A stretch of DNA of 64,000 bases from assembly GCA_009684515.1 (NCBI GenBank), contig WKKS01000007.1:1-64000 (forward strand), read 5' to 3'. Each line of letters starts with the position of its first letter. Positions within the stretch are counted from its first letter, which is position 1. Shown piece by piece: positions 52,259 to 63,600 of this stretch. The notes beneath the pieces are model-generated. The model ran no database searches, was not told where the DNA came from, and saw only the letters and a list, made by a program, of their open reading frames with translations. This DNA is from Geobacter sp. GTDB taxonomy: Bacteria; Desulfobacterota; Desulfuromonadia; Geobacterales; Pseudopelobacteraceae. A program made the translations under genes and the position numbers.

Positions 52259-53854
52259 TTACAGCTTATTGACGATAAATTCGGGAAACAGCGTGGGTGA
52301 CCTGGCGACACTGGATATTCTGAGAGATTTCAATTTGTCGTAGTAGCTGTACACATGGTTCAGGGTGAGATTTCCCGGTTCATTGCACATTTTTGTCGAG
52401 GCTGCCAAGCCGGATCTCCTGCCAAAGACAAAGATATCGAGGAGAGCATTCCCCATGATCCTATTCCTGCCGTGAATCCCTCCGGCGGCTTCTCCGGCTA
52501 CAAAAAGATTCCTGACGGTTGTCTCCCCTTTTTCATCGATCAAAATTCCGCCGTTCTGGTAGTGGAGGGTCGGAAACACCAGCAGGGGCCGCCTGGAGAT
52601 GTCGATTTTGACCCGCATCAGCTGCCGGTAAAGCGACGGAAAGCGGTTTCTCAGGAAACCTTTGCCCGAGATCTCTTCAACCAGCGGAGTATCAAGCCAG
52701 ACCCCCGTCTTTCCGAAGCGGGTCGAGACGCCATTGCCGTTTTCACATTCCCGAATGATGGCTGCAGCGCAGACATCCCTCGTTTCGAGTTCGTTGACAA
52801 ACCGCTCTCCCCTGGCGTTCACCAGGTGCGCCCCGAGACTCCGGATCGCCTCGGTGACAAGTACTCCCAGCATATGTTCGGGAAACATGACCCCGGTCGG
52901 GTGGTACTGGAACGAATCAACCCCTTCCAGCTCCGCTCCGGCCCGGTAGGCAAGCACGATCGCATCACCGGTCGCGCCGAAATTATTGGAGGTGGGAAAT
53001 CCCTGCATATGGAGACGCCCCGATCCTCCGGTTGCGAGGATGACCGCCCTGGCCCGCACCGCAAAATGCCGCTTTCTTCCCAGATCAAACAGGATCGCCC
53101 CATTACATTCGCCGGACTCGTTCGTGGTCAGCTCCACCGCCGGGGTAAATTCAGAGATTTCGATCCGATCCCGCTTGCCGATCTCGTCCTTCAAAACCTT
53201 CATGATGTTCAGGCCGGTATGATCGCCAATCGAGATCAGCCGGGGGGCCGATATGCCACCGCCCTTCTTGGTCAAAAGATTACCGGCTTCGTCCCGGTCG
53301 AAGTCTACGCCTGTGTCGAGGAGCCACTTCACGACTCGCGGCCCGTCTTCCACCAGGGCCTTGACCAGATCCCGCCGGCCGATCTGTTTGCCGGCGGCCA
53401 TGGTATCGCAAAAGTGCCGCAGCAGTGAATCATGCTCATCCACCGAAGCCTGCATCCCCCCCAGCGCCATGATGGTGTTGGAATTGCCGAGCCTGAGCTT
53501 TGTGGCAAGCAGAACCCGCGCTCCCACGCTTTCGGCAAAAAGAGCGGCCGTAACCCCGGCCCCGCCGCCCCCCAGCACAAGCAGATCCGTATCGTATTCG
53601 GGAGTGAGGTCGATCTTCGAGTAGTCCAGATCGCTGAATGCTTCCAGCAGGTCCGCTATTTCATGGGTTGTTCTCGCCCCACGGTTAACGCCGATCCTCA
53701 GATTCCTGAAGGCCGATTCCTTGTAATCCGGATGGAATCGACTAAGCAGCTTCGCCTTGGCCTCTTCCGGCAGCATCTCCATCTCTGCCTGTTTGCGCGT
53801 CTCACGGGTAGCGGCTATATTTTCGATGCTTTCGAGCATATCATCCGGATACAT
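52259..53854 (-). CDS. FAD-dependent oxidoreductase of the fumarate reductase/succinate dehydrogenase family
   Basis: 531 aa. An N-terminal helical part (residues 1-85) precedes the FAD domain (DTDLLVLGGGGAGVTAALFA). NSNTIMALGGMQASV occupies the region of the FAD-binding loop, FQYHPTGVMFPEH carries the active-site His, and GRNRIMGNALLDIFVFG is the family C-terminal motif. It is distinct from FrdA at 40130-41833. It follows directly the iron-sulfur gene (stop codon adjacent to this ATG), so the two form a complex. The electron acceptor or donor is unknown. GGAGGGGG precedes the ATG. Confidence 0.82.
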   Translation of the reverse strand: MYPDDMLESIENIAATRETRKQAEMEMLPEEAKAKLLSRFHPDYKESAFRNLRIGVNRGARTTHEIADLLEAFSDLDYSKIDLTPEYDTDLLVLGGGGAGVTAALFAESVGARVLLATKLRLGNSNTIMALGGMQASVDEHDSLLRHFCDTMAAGKQIGRRDLVKALVEDGPRVVKWLLDTGVDFDRDEAGNLLTKKGGGISAPRLISIGDHTGLNIMKVLKDEIGKRDRIEISEFTPAVELTTNESGECNGAILFDLGRKRHFAVRARAVILATGGSGRLHMQGFPTSNNFGATGDAIVLAYRAGAELEGVDSFQYHPTGVMFPEHMLGVLVTEAIRSLGAHLVNARGERFVNELETRDVCAAAIIRECENGNGVSTRFGKTGVWLDTPLVEEISGKGFLRNRFPSLYRQLMRVKIDISRRPLLVFPTLHYQNGGILIDEKGETTVRNLFVAGEAAGGIHGRNRIMGNALLDIFVFGRRSGLAASTKMCNEPGNLTLNHVYSYYDKLKSLRISSVARSPTLFPEFIVNKL

Positions 53855-54526
53855 TTATGCCCCCTCCGGACGGCGGCATTTCACTTCAAGCTCTTCGTCG
53901 CCCATGGTTGCGATGCTGTCCCATTCGGCGGTAAATTGATGCGACCCCAGCTGGTCAAGCCGCTTCTGGAGATTGGGTGGAAAAGCCCGCTCTTTCGCCA
54001 GCGCCCTCTGGATGAAAAGCGCCACATGCTGGGGCGCAATCCCTTTCGGGCAGCGTGAGGCGCACAATCCGCACATGATGCAGTCCATAATATGCCCGGT
54101 GGCAGTTTCATAATCGGCATCCTTGGCGGCTTTCATCACGCCGGCCACGTTGATCCACTCCGGACAGATGTTGCACGCCTTGCAATCGTTGCAGGTGTAG
54201 AGTTCCGGATAAATCTCCGCCAACTGCATGAGAGGATTTTCCATCGATTCCAGCAGGTATCGCGCAAGCCGAGCCGGGAAGTACGGCAGCATGATGACGT
54301 TCAGCCCATCCTCAACAACCTTGTGGCAGCCGAGCCCGAACTTGACTTTTCTGCCCTCTTTCTCCAGATAGGCTACGGTGCAGGCTCCGCACAAGCCGGA
54401 AAGACAGCCGACTCCCCGCTTCACGTCATGCCCCGTATCCCAGAGGGCTTCAATGACCGTCAACCCTTCGGGGACCCTTATTTTTCGGCCTTCAAGCTCG
54501 ATCGTGACCGTTTTACTGTTGTTCAT
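53855..54526 (-). CDS. Iron-sulfur subunit partner of the flavoprotein
   Basis: 223 aa. A plant-type [2Fe-2S] motif (CLSGLCGAC) with a later GLGCH, then two 4Fe-4S-type motifs (CNDCKACNICP and CIMCGLCASRCPKG). This is the SdhB/FrdB architecture. No membrane anchor gene follows, so the complex is probably soluble or uses another partner. CGGAGG precedes the ATG. It is in line with the nar genes and might feed electrons to or from the quinone pool under nitrate respiration; that is inference. Confidence 0.85.
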   Translation of the reverse strand: MNNSKTVTIELEGRKIRVPEGLTVIEALWDTGHDVKRGVGCLSGLCGACTVAYLEKEGRKVKFGLGCHKVVEDGLNVIMLPYFPARLARYLLESMENPLMQLAEIYPELYTCNDCKACNICPEWINVAGVMKAAKDADYETATGHIMDCIMCGLCASRCPKGIAPQHVALFIQRALAKERAFPPNLQKRLDQLGSHQFTAEWDSIATMGDEELEVKCRRPEGA

Positions 54527-54564
54527 GATCAGCCTCCGGAAGTACTCCCCTGTTCACATTATCG

Positions 54565-55005
54565 TTACTTCGCCCCGCCACCCTCCAGGGCCTTCAGACG
54601 TTCTTTCAAAGCCTTTTCCTTTTGCCAGCGGGCCGTGATATCCCTGATAATCGCTCCGGTGCCGAGAACGGCGCCATCCTGACTCCGTACTATGACCATG
54701 CTGAATTCCAGGGAAAGCCGGGTGCCATCCTTGCGGATACCGGGGGCAGAGAGAAGTTCTGTTCCATAGCGTGTCTCGCCGCTTGCCATGACTTTATGAT
54801 ACCCTTCCCAATGTCTGCCGCGCAGGTTTTCCGGGATAATCAGGTCCAGGCTTTGCCCCTCGGCCTCGGCGGCGGAATATCCGAACATGGCCTCGGACCC
54901 CTTGTTCCAGAGCCGGATATTCCCATCATGGTCGGCAAACATGACGGCATCGCTGTTTTCACTTACGATCTGTTCCGCCAGCCAGGCAAACGACAGATTG
55001 CTCAT
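54565..55005 (-). CDS. Stand-alone PAS-domain protein
   Basis: 146 aa, one PAS domain (GNIRLWNKGSEAMFGYSAAE, RHWEGYHKVMASGETRYG, GIIRDIT-like IIRDITARW). His in RHWEGY falls at the position of the FixL haem ligand in a hand alignment, but this His is common in PAS domains without haem. No output domain. AAGGAG precedes the ATG at 55005. It lies between narK and the iron-sulfur gene; it may signal to the sigma-54 activator or the NIT protein. Confidence 0.83.
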   Translation of the reverse strand: MSNLSFAWLAEQIVSENSDAVMFADHDGNIRLWNKGSEAMFGYSAAEAEGQSLDLIIPENLRGRHWEGYHKVMASGETRYGTELLSAPGIRKDGTRLSLEFSMVIVRSQDGAVLGTGAIIRDITARWQKEKALKERLKALEGGGAK

Positions 55006-55056
55006 AGTTTTTCTCCTTGATGAATTTGCTTTTGAATGTGGCAAAGTTAAACATTA

Positions 55057-56442
55057 TCAGCACGGCATCTCGGCATTCTTGCGGGAATAGTACCACCAGG
55101 TCATGATGATGCACGTGGCATAGAAGACCACGAAACCGTACAGGGCTGCATCCGGCCCCCCGGTCATGGTAATCGAGGTACCAAAGCTCTTGGGGATGAA
55201 GAAAGCCCCGTAGGCGGCAAAAGCCGAGGTAAATCCAAGCACTGCCGCCGACTCCTTGCCGGCATCCTTGACAGCCTGCTCCTGGGCTTCCGCCCCCTTG
55301 CCCTGCGCATCACGCTGCCGCTCGGTGAGGAAAATCACGGGTATCATCCGGAAAGTGGAGCCGTTGCCGATACCGGTGGCGAAGAACAGCAGTATAAACA
55401 GTCCCAGGAAGCCCCAGAAGTTCCCGCCCACGCCTCCATGGGGCAGAAAGAAGAGTACGCCAAAGACCGCTGCCGCCATAACGATGAAATTCCAGAAGGT
55501 TACCGCCGCGCCCCCCAGCTTGTCTGCCAACCACCCCCCAAGCGGCCTGGAGAGAGCCCCCACCAACGGGCCGAGGAAGGCATACTGGGTCGGGTTCTCC
55601 ATCGGGAATTGTGATTTGATCAGGAGCGGCAGACCGGCGGAATAGCCGATGAACGAACCGAAGGTACCGAGGTAGAGCCAGCACATGATCCAGTTGTGCC
55701 TGCGACTGAATATGATCGACTGTTCCTTGAAAGAAGCCTTGGCGCTGGCGATGTCGTTCATTCCGAACCAGGCCGCAATTGTGGAGACGATGATCAGCGG
55801 CACCCAGACAAAGCCGGCGTTTTGCAGCCAGATCGATTTGGTGACCCCCTTGACCACGCATACCTGCGGTTCGCCGCACAGCGCACTGAACATGCCGGTG
55901 GTTATCACCAGCGGCACGAGGAACTGCATGGCGCTGACACCCAGGTTGCCCAGGCCGGCGTTCAGACCCAAAGCGGTTCCTTTTTGTGCTTTTGGGTAGA
56001 AGAAACTGATATTTGCCATGCTCGACGCAAAGTTGCCCCCCCCGAAACCGCACAACAGGGCCAGGATCAGCATGGTGGTATAGCTGGTGTTCGGATCGCG
56101 CACGGCAAAACCGATACCGATGGCCGGGATCAGGAGCGATGCCGTGCTGATGGTGGTCCACTTCCGGCCGCCAAAAATCGGGACCATGAAGGAGTAGAAA
56201 ATCCGCAGTGTCGCGCCCGTCAGTCCGGGCAGCGCCGCCAGCCAGAACAGTTTATTCGGATCAAATTTGAAACCGATGTTGGGGAGGTTGACCACAACCA
56301 CACTCCAGACCATCCAGACCGCAAAGGAGAGAAACAGCGCCGGAATGGATATCCACAGGTTGCGGGTGGCAATTGCCTTTCCTTCCTTTTCCCAGAACTC
56401 TTTATCTTCCGGGTTCCAAGTTGTAAGTACATGTGATGACAT
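55057..56442 (-). CDS. narK: Nitrate/nitrite transporter NarK (MFS, 461 aa)
   Basis: 12 membrane segments. NarK signatures are seen: GLGNLGVSAMQFLVPL and the nitrate motif region GGGNFASSMANISFFYP. The N-terminal 30 residues (NPEDKEFWEKEGKAIATRNL) resemble NarK2-type nitrite/nitrate antiporters. It moves nitrate in or exchanges it for nitrite, serving the cytoplasmic NarG active site. CAAGGAGA precedes the ATG. It follows the other narK by 30 bp. Confidence 0.92.
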   Translation of the reverse strand: MSSHVLTTWNPEDKEFWEKEGKAIATRNLWISIPALFLSFAVWMVWSVVVVNLPNIGFKFDPNKLFWLAALPGLTGATLRIFYSFMVPIFGGRKWTTISTASLLIPAIGIGFAVRDPNTSYTTMLILALLCGFGGGNFASSMANISFFYPKAQKGTALGLNAGLGNLGVSAMQFLVPLVITTGMFSALCGEPQVCVVKGVTKSIWLQNAGFVWVPLIIVSTIAAWFGMNDIASAKASFKEQSIIFSRRHNWIMCWLYLGTFGSFIGYSAGLPLLIKSQFPMENPTQYAFLGPLVGALSRPLGGWLADKLGGAAVTFWNFIVMAAAVFGVLFFLPHGGVGGNFWGFLGLFILLFFATGIGNGSTFRMIPVIFLTERQRDAQGKGAEAQEQAVKDAGKESAAVLGFTSAFAAYGAFFIPKSFGTSITMTGGPDAALYGFVVFYATCIIMTWWYYSRKNAEMPC

Positions 56443-56472
56443 CGTTGTCTCCTTGATCGTTCCGAATTTTTG

Positions 56473-57978
56473 TTAGTGATTGTCCGCTGCCGTTCCTTCA
56501 ATCTTGCGCATATCCTTCGGATGTTTCTCCAGCATCATTTTTTTCACCACATAATGCAGTGATGTCAGGCAGACCAGTGACAGGGCAAACATGAACATCC
56601 AGCAGCTGCTCCAGAGTCCGGTCCATTCCAGCAGATAACCGAATACGATCGGGCAGACAAAACCGCCCAGCCCCCCCAGAACCCCCACCATACCGCCAAC
56701 CACACCGACCTCTTCCGGGAAATAGTCCGGAATAAGCTTGTAGACGGCCGCCTTGCCGATCCCCCAGGTGCTGCCCAGAACAAAGACCAGCGTGGCAAAT
56801 ATCCAGACATTGGCCTGAAAGAATATTCGCGTGACACCCTTGGCAAGCAGTTCTTTCTTCTTGACCGTCTGCCCGACGGCGACCACCGGCTCCTGCCAGG
56901 TCTGCTTGTTGGGAAAAATCTGCATCTGGGTATCAGAGGTCGGCTTGATTTCCGGTTTTATTTTCAACGCGTAAGACTGTTCACCAACCACGATCGTCGT
57001 GGGCGTCACTTCCTTGACCACACCGGCACGCATAGCCATAATCCCGCGGCCCGGAGAGAAAATTTCCATCTTCGGCACGATAATCAGCAGGCTGATCAGC
57101 GTTGAAGCCCCCAATACCCAGTACATGATCTGGCGGCCGCCGAATTTGTCAGACATCCAGCCACCCAGGGCACGGATAACTCCGGAGGGGACACTGAAAA
57201 GTGAGGCGAACAGGCCGGCGGTGACCAGGGGCAGATAATAAACGCTGACGAAATAGGGGACCAGCCATTGGGAAAAGGCCACAAAACAGCCGAACACAAG
57301 AAAGTAATACATACCGAAGCGCCAGACGCGCACATGTTTGAGCGGCGTCAGCATCTGTGAGAAGGATTTGCCGGAGCTGGCCGGTTTCCTGTTCTCGCTG
57401 AACAGCAGGAAAATCACTCCCATTCCCGCCAGAATCATGGCGTAATAAACCGGAAGCTGCCGCCATTGTTCAATATGAGTGCCGTTGCTGGTCAGCTTGT
57501 TGAGCATGGTCGGGGCGAACAGCGTGGTAAGAGCCGCCCCGGCGTTTCCGGCGCCGAAGATTCCGAGCGCCGTGCCTTGGCGCTCGCGGGGATACCAGAC
57601 CGAGGTGAAGGCGATGCCGATTGAAAAGCTGACCCCGACCAGGCCAAAACCGAAACTGCAGAGGGCAAACGAAGTAAAACTGTCAGCCTTTGACAGCAGG
57701 TACATCGGGATGGCACAGATAAAAAGCAGCGCTCCGAACACCGGCTTGCCGCCGAATTTGTCGGTCAGCATCCCGGCCGGCAGCCGGAACAGCGAGCCGG
57801 TCAGCACCGGAATCCCCAGCAGCCAGCCGATCTCCACCGGCCCCCACTTGAAGACCTGATTGTCGACCAGGAATGTCACCAGCACGCCGTTGAACATCCA
57901 GGCGCCGAAACATACCGTGAAGGCCAGGGTATTGAGAAAGAGTATTTTGTGCGATTTCAGAGTTGCGGTTTCAAGCAT
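56473..57978 (-). CDS. narK: Nitrate transporter NarK-family protein with a soluble insert (MFS, 501 aa)
   Basis: An MFS protein with FGAGNAGAALTTLFAP (nitrate-type signature) and SFSIGIAFTSVWYPRERQGT. Between two membrane segments, at about residues 320-390, is a roughly 70-residue soluble stretch (TPTTIVVGEQSYALKIKPEI) absent from most NarK. AGGG and GGGAGG lie ahead of the ATG at 57978; the GTG at 57984 is less well placed. It is directly downstream of narI. Confidence 0.9.
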   Translation of the reverse strand: MLETATLKSHKILFLNTLAFTVCFGAWMFNGVLVTFLVDNQVFKWGPVEIGWLLGIPVLTGSLFRLPAGMLTDKFGGKPVFGALLFICAIPMYLLSKADSFTSFALCSFGFGLVGVSFSIGIAFTSVWYPRERQGTALGIFGAGNAGAALTTLFAPTMLNKLTSNGTHIEQWRQLPVYYAMILAGMGVIFLLFSENRKPASSGKSFSQMLTPLKHVRVWRFGMYYFLVFGCFVAFSQWLVPYFVSVYYLPLVTAGLFASLFSVPSGVIRALGGWMSDKFGGRQIMYWVLGASTLISLLIIVPKMEIFSPGRGIMAMRAGVVKEVTPTTIVVGEQSYALKIKPEIKPTSDTQMQIFPNKQTWQEPVVAVGQTVKKKELLAKGVTRIFFQANVWIFATLVFVLGSTWGIGKAAVYKLIPDYFPEEVGVVGGMVGVLGGLGGFVCPIVFGYLLEWTGLWSSCWMFMFALSLVCLTSLHYVVKKMMLEKHPKDMRKIEGTAADNH

Positions 57979-58019
57979 CGGCACATCCCTCCCAAACTCG
58001 TTTTAAATACGAAATGCCT

Positions 58020-58685
58020 TCACTTCGACCGCCAGCGATACAGAATCGGCGGGTCTTTCAGGAAATCGAACGGAACGTAGAGCATGTGTACCAGCTTGGT
58101 GAACGGCAGCAACGCCACGATCACGAAGGCACCGGCCGCATGCAGCTTGAAGACCATCGGAAAATCGGTCACGTATTCAATCTGCGGATTGAAGGTCAAT
58201 AGCGACCAGAGATAGGGGACCGCCGTGTGCAGATACCACTGGGAGCCCCAGCGCATGAAGGTCGCGACGTAGACGCCGGTCAGGCTCTGTGCCAGCAGCA
58301 GGTACAGCAGTACCCAGTCCGAAGCGAAAGTCACCTGCTTCAACAGCGGCGTATTGACGCGGCGCAATGTGAGCGCCAGACAGCCGAATACGGCAAAGAG
58401 ACCCAGCGCCAGGCCGACACTCTCAAAGATCACCAGGTTGCGCTCGTTTCCGAGAAATGCTTTCATCGGACCGGGGAATATAACACCCAGAAAGTGGGCC
58501 GCCAGCACCGGAATTATGCCGTAATGCCACGGATTGATCCCCCAGAAGAGGGTCTTGCGCTCCAGAAACTGTGTCGAATAAGCTGACCAGGTCAGCCGGT
58601 TGCTGAAGTAGCGGTAGGGCGTCACAAAGATGATCAGCGCCAGCGCCGCATAGGGCAGAACGATAAAGATAAAGTTGTTCAACAT
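58020..58685 (-). CDS. narI: Respiratory nitrate reductase gamma subunit (cytochrome b)
   Basis: 221 aa with five membrane segments (FIFIVLPYAALALIIFVTPY and others). It carries two b-haems that oxidise quinol and pass electrons to NarH; likely haem His are in HYGIIPVLAAHFLG and KLHAAGAFVIVALLPFTKLVH. KEVQSC of NarJ overlaps its start by a few bases, and AAGGAGGTG inside narJ serves as ribosome site. Confidence 0.94.
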   Translation of the reverse strand: MLNNFIFIVLPYAALALIIFVTPYRYFSNRLTWSAYSTQFLERKTLFWGINPWHYGIIPVLAAHFLGVIFPGPMKAFLGNERNLVIFESVGLALGLFAVFGCLALTLRRVNTPLLKQVTFASDWVLLYLLLAQSLTGVYVATFMRWGSQWYLHTAVPYLWSLLTFNPQIEYVTDFPMVFKLHAAGAFVIVALLPFTKLVHMLYVPFDFLKDPPILYRWRSK

Positions 58686-59220
58686 GATTGCACCTCCTTA
58701 CAATCTTCTGCGCAGAGCAGCCTGGCAGCTTCAACCACTGTCTTCCAGGGAGAATCCTGCCGGTCGGCGAACGCTGAATTCATCCGCTCCACCCCAGGCA
58801 ATACGCAATCGGCGATAAATGGTTGCCTCGTTCGATCACCTTCCTGCCGCGCCCGATGCCCCAGAAATCCGAGCACGACAGAAAGGTGGTCCGGGAGTTC
58901 GGTTGATATCGGGATGTATCCGTGCCGTTCGAACTCCTGTTTCAGCATAATCATGTAGCCCCCCTTCTTCTGGTTGTCGCCGAAGAGGTGGTGACCCAGG
59001 TAGGGAGCGGTGGCCGGATTGAAATCGAAGGTGGCAACGTACTCTTCCTGAAGCGCCGCCAGGGACGAAGCGGCGGTAAATCCGGCAAAGGAGGAAAGGT
59101 TGGTGTCTACCCCCTTTTTATTCATATAGTCGCTGACACAGTCGAAATCAGTTTGCAGTTGTTCCTTTTGTTCCGGATAGTCAAGCATCCGGGCGAGGGC
59201 TTCGTAGCTGGCGGCGATCG

Positions 59221-59224
<4 letters not shown>
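58679..59224 (-). CDS. narJ: Nitrate reductase assembly chaperone NarJ
   Basis: 181 aa, all helical. YEALARMLDYPEQKEQLQTDF and PDHLSVVLGFLGHRA match NarJ/TorD chaperones, which bind the NarG signal and help insert the molybdenum cofactor. It overlaps narH and narI, so translation is coupled. Confidence 0.93.
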
Positions 59225-60672
<1,448 letters not shown>

Positions 60673-60676
60673 CGCC

Positions 60677-63600
60677 TCACCCCCTCAACTTTCTGACAAC
60701 CACGTAGCTGTCGCGGTTAACTCCGGTCGGCCCCCAGTAGTTGAAGTAATAACTGAATTGTGCATACCCGCCCAGCATCAGGGTCGGCTTCAGGCGGATG
60801 CGCGACAGGCTGTTATGCACGCCGCCCCGCTTGCCGCTCTTCCTGGACTTCTTGACATTCAGAGTCCGTTCCGGGGCGTGGTACATGATCGCCGCGCCGC
60901 GCGGGATGCGGGACGAGACGACGGCCCGGCTGACGACAACGCCGTTGGCGTTAAAGACTTCGATCGCTTCGTTGTCCTCGATACCGGCACTGGCCGCATC
61001 CTCATGGTTGAGCCAGACTACTGGGCCACCCCGGGAAAGTGTCAGCATGCGCAGGTTATCGCTGTAGGTGGAGTGGATACTCCACTTGCCGTGCGGAGTC
61101 AGGAAGTTCAGGATCAGGCCGGTTTCACCCTCGGTTTCGTCCATCATGGCCGGATTGAGCTTCCCTTTGAAGGTCGGCAACCCCTCGTGGAACTCGCCGT
61201 AATAAGGATGATCCAGATACAGGGACTGGCGTCCGGAGAGGGTTCGCCAGGGCACCCCGTGCTCCACGTTCAACGTGTACGGGGCATAGGGGCGGTTTTC
61301 GCTGACCAGGCCGCTCCAGACCGGGGTGCTGATGAATCGGCGCGGTTTCTGGGTGATCTCCTCCCAGGTCATGCGGAAGTTGCGGTCACCTTCCGAAATC
61401 TGGGCCAGAGGCTTGCCGACCCGCTTCTCCAGGTTCTGATAGGCGCGATGGGCCAGCTCGCCGTTGGTTTCCGGGGCAAAGGCCATCAGCACGTCGGCCA
61501 CGTTACGCACGTCTTCCATGTCGATGTAGGTCTTGTCATTCCAGGAGCGGGTCGGCATGGTTTTGAGGAGTTTTTCATGCACGTCTTCCGCGTCCCAACT
61601 GACCCCGTGGGCATGCAGGTGGCCGATGCCCGGGCCGAGCGACATGAAACGGTTGTAGAGATTGATGTAATCCCGCTCGACGATCGGCAGGTTCGGCATG
61701 GTCTTGCCCGGAATCGGCTCGCATTCGCCCAGTTTCCAGTCCTTTACACTGCGCTGGGCGATTTCACCCGGCGTGTCGTGCAGCAGAGGCGCCGCAATGA
61801 TGTCCTTGAACGGTACCGGGAAGTGCAGCGGTGCCAGTTCGCTGACCTTTTTGGCAATCCCGGCGAAAATGTTCCAGTCGGATCTGGATTCCCAGGCCGG
61901 ATCGACTGCGGCATCCATGCAGTTGACAAAGGAGTGCATGTCGGTGGTGTTCAGGTCTGATTTCTCGTACCAGGTGGCCGCCGGCAGGACGATGTCGGAA
62001 TAGAGGGTCGAGGTGTCCATGCGGAAGTTGAGATCCACCACCAGCTCCATCTTGCCGGCGGGAGCCTTCTCGTGCCAGACGATGTCCTTGACCTGCCCCT
62101 TGGCCGCCTCCCTGGCGGTAAAGCTGCTGTTGGGAGCGCCGATGACATGTTTGAGGAAGAATTCGTGCCCCTTGGCGCTGGAAGAGATGGCGTTGCCGCG
62201 CCAGATGAACCAGACCTTGGGTGAGTTGCCCTCGCCGTCCGGGTCCTCGATGGCGAAGCGGGTTTCGCCGCTCTTGAGCCGCTTGATCAGCCAGGCGCGC
62301 ACATCGTCGTCGGTCGTGGCGCCGGCCGCCTTGGCCTGTTCCATCAGCCGGACCGGGCTCTCGTTGAAATGCGGGGAGAAGGGGAGCCAGCCGAGCCGGA
62401 CCGCCTTGGCGTTGAAGTCGGCGGTATGCATCGGCATGTTCTCGCCGGTCTCCGGCTTGAAGTAATCGACAAAATTGCGGTCATAGCGCCACTGGTCCGA
62501 ATGCATGTACCAGAAGCTGGGAGTGTTCTGGAGCCGCGATGCCTTGGTCCAGTCTTGGGCCATGGCGACCGAGGTCCAGGGGGCCAGCGGCACCACCTTT
62601 TCCTGGCCGACATAATGAGCGAGCCCGGCGCCGTTCCTGCCGACGCTGCCGGTCAGGATCAGTGCGGTAATGGCGGCACGGTAGATCAGGTCGTTGTGGT
62701 ACCAGTGGTTGATACCCGCTCCGACGATGATCATGTTGCGGCCGCCGCTCTGCTCGCCGTTTAAGGCCCATTCGCGGGCGATATTTATCAGGCTCTCGGC
62801 GGCGATGCCGGTATATTTTTCCTGCCATTTAGGAGTGAAAGGCTTGTCGTCCTCGTAATTCTTCGGGTAATCGCCACTCAGGCCTCGAGAAACGCCGAAC
62901 TGAGCCATCAGCAGATCGAATACGGTGGCGACGGTCACTTCGCCATCCTTGGTCATGACGCGCCGGACCGGGACATCTCTGATCACCTCCCCGTCAGCCT
63001 CGAAGGTGAAGCGGACCGCGCTGGTGTCCTGGCCGATGAAGGTCAGGGAGCAGTCGATATCTTTGCCGTCCACCAGGTCCACCATATCCAGGTTCCAGTT
63101 ACCCTCCTGCTTGGCATAGCGTGAACCGATGCTGCCGTGGGGAATGCGGACGTTCCCGGCGCTGTCTCCGACGCAGAGCGTCCAGTCGGCATGCTCGATG
63201 TCGGAAGCCCGCTCCAGTTCGGATGCTCGCAGGAATTCTCCCTGCCGCAGAACTCCGTCCTTTACAGTCAGCTTGACCAGGAACGGGAGGTCGGTGTACT
63301 TGCGCACGTACTCATCGAAAAATGGCACCTGGCGGTTGGCGTAGAACTCGGTCAGGATGACATGGTTGACCGCCATCCAGAAGGCGCCGTCGTGCCCCTG
63401 CTCCACCGGCAGCCAGGCATCGGCGAACTTGCTGGCCATGCTGTAGTCGGGGGACATGACCACCACCTTGGTGCCGCGGTAGCGGGCCTCGGTCAGGAAG
63501 TGGGCATCAGGGGTGCGGGTCATGGGGACGTTGGAGCCGCACAGAACTATGTAGGAGGCGTTATACCAGTCGGCCGATTCGTTGACGTCGGTCTGCTCGC

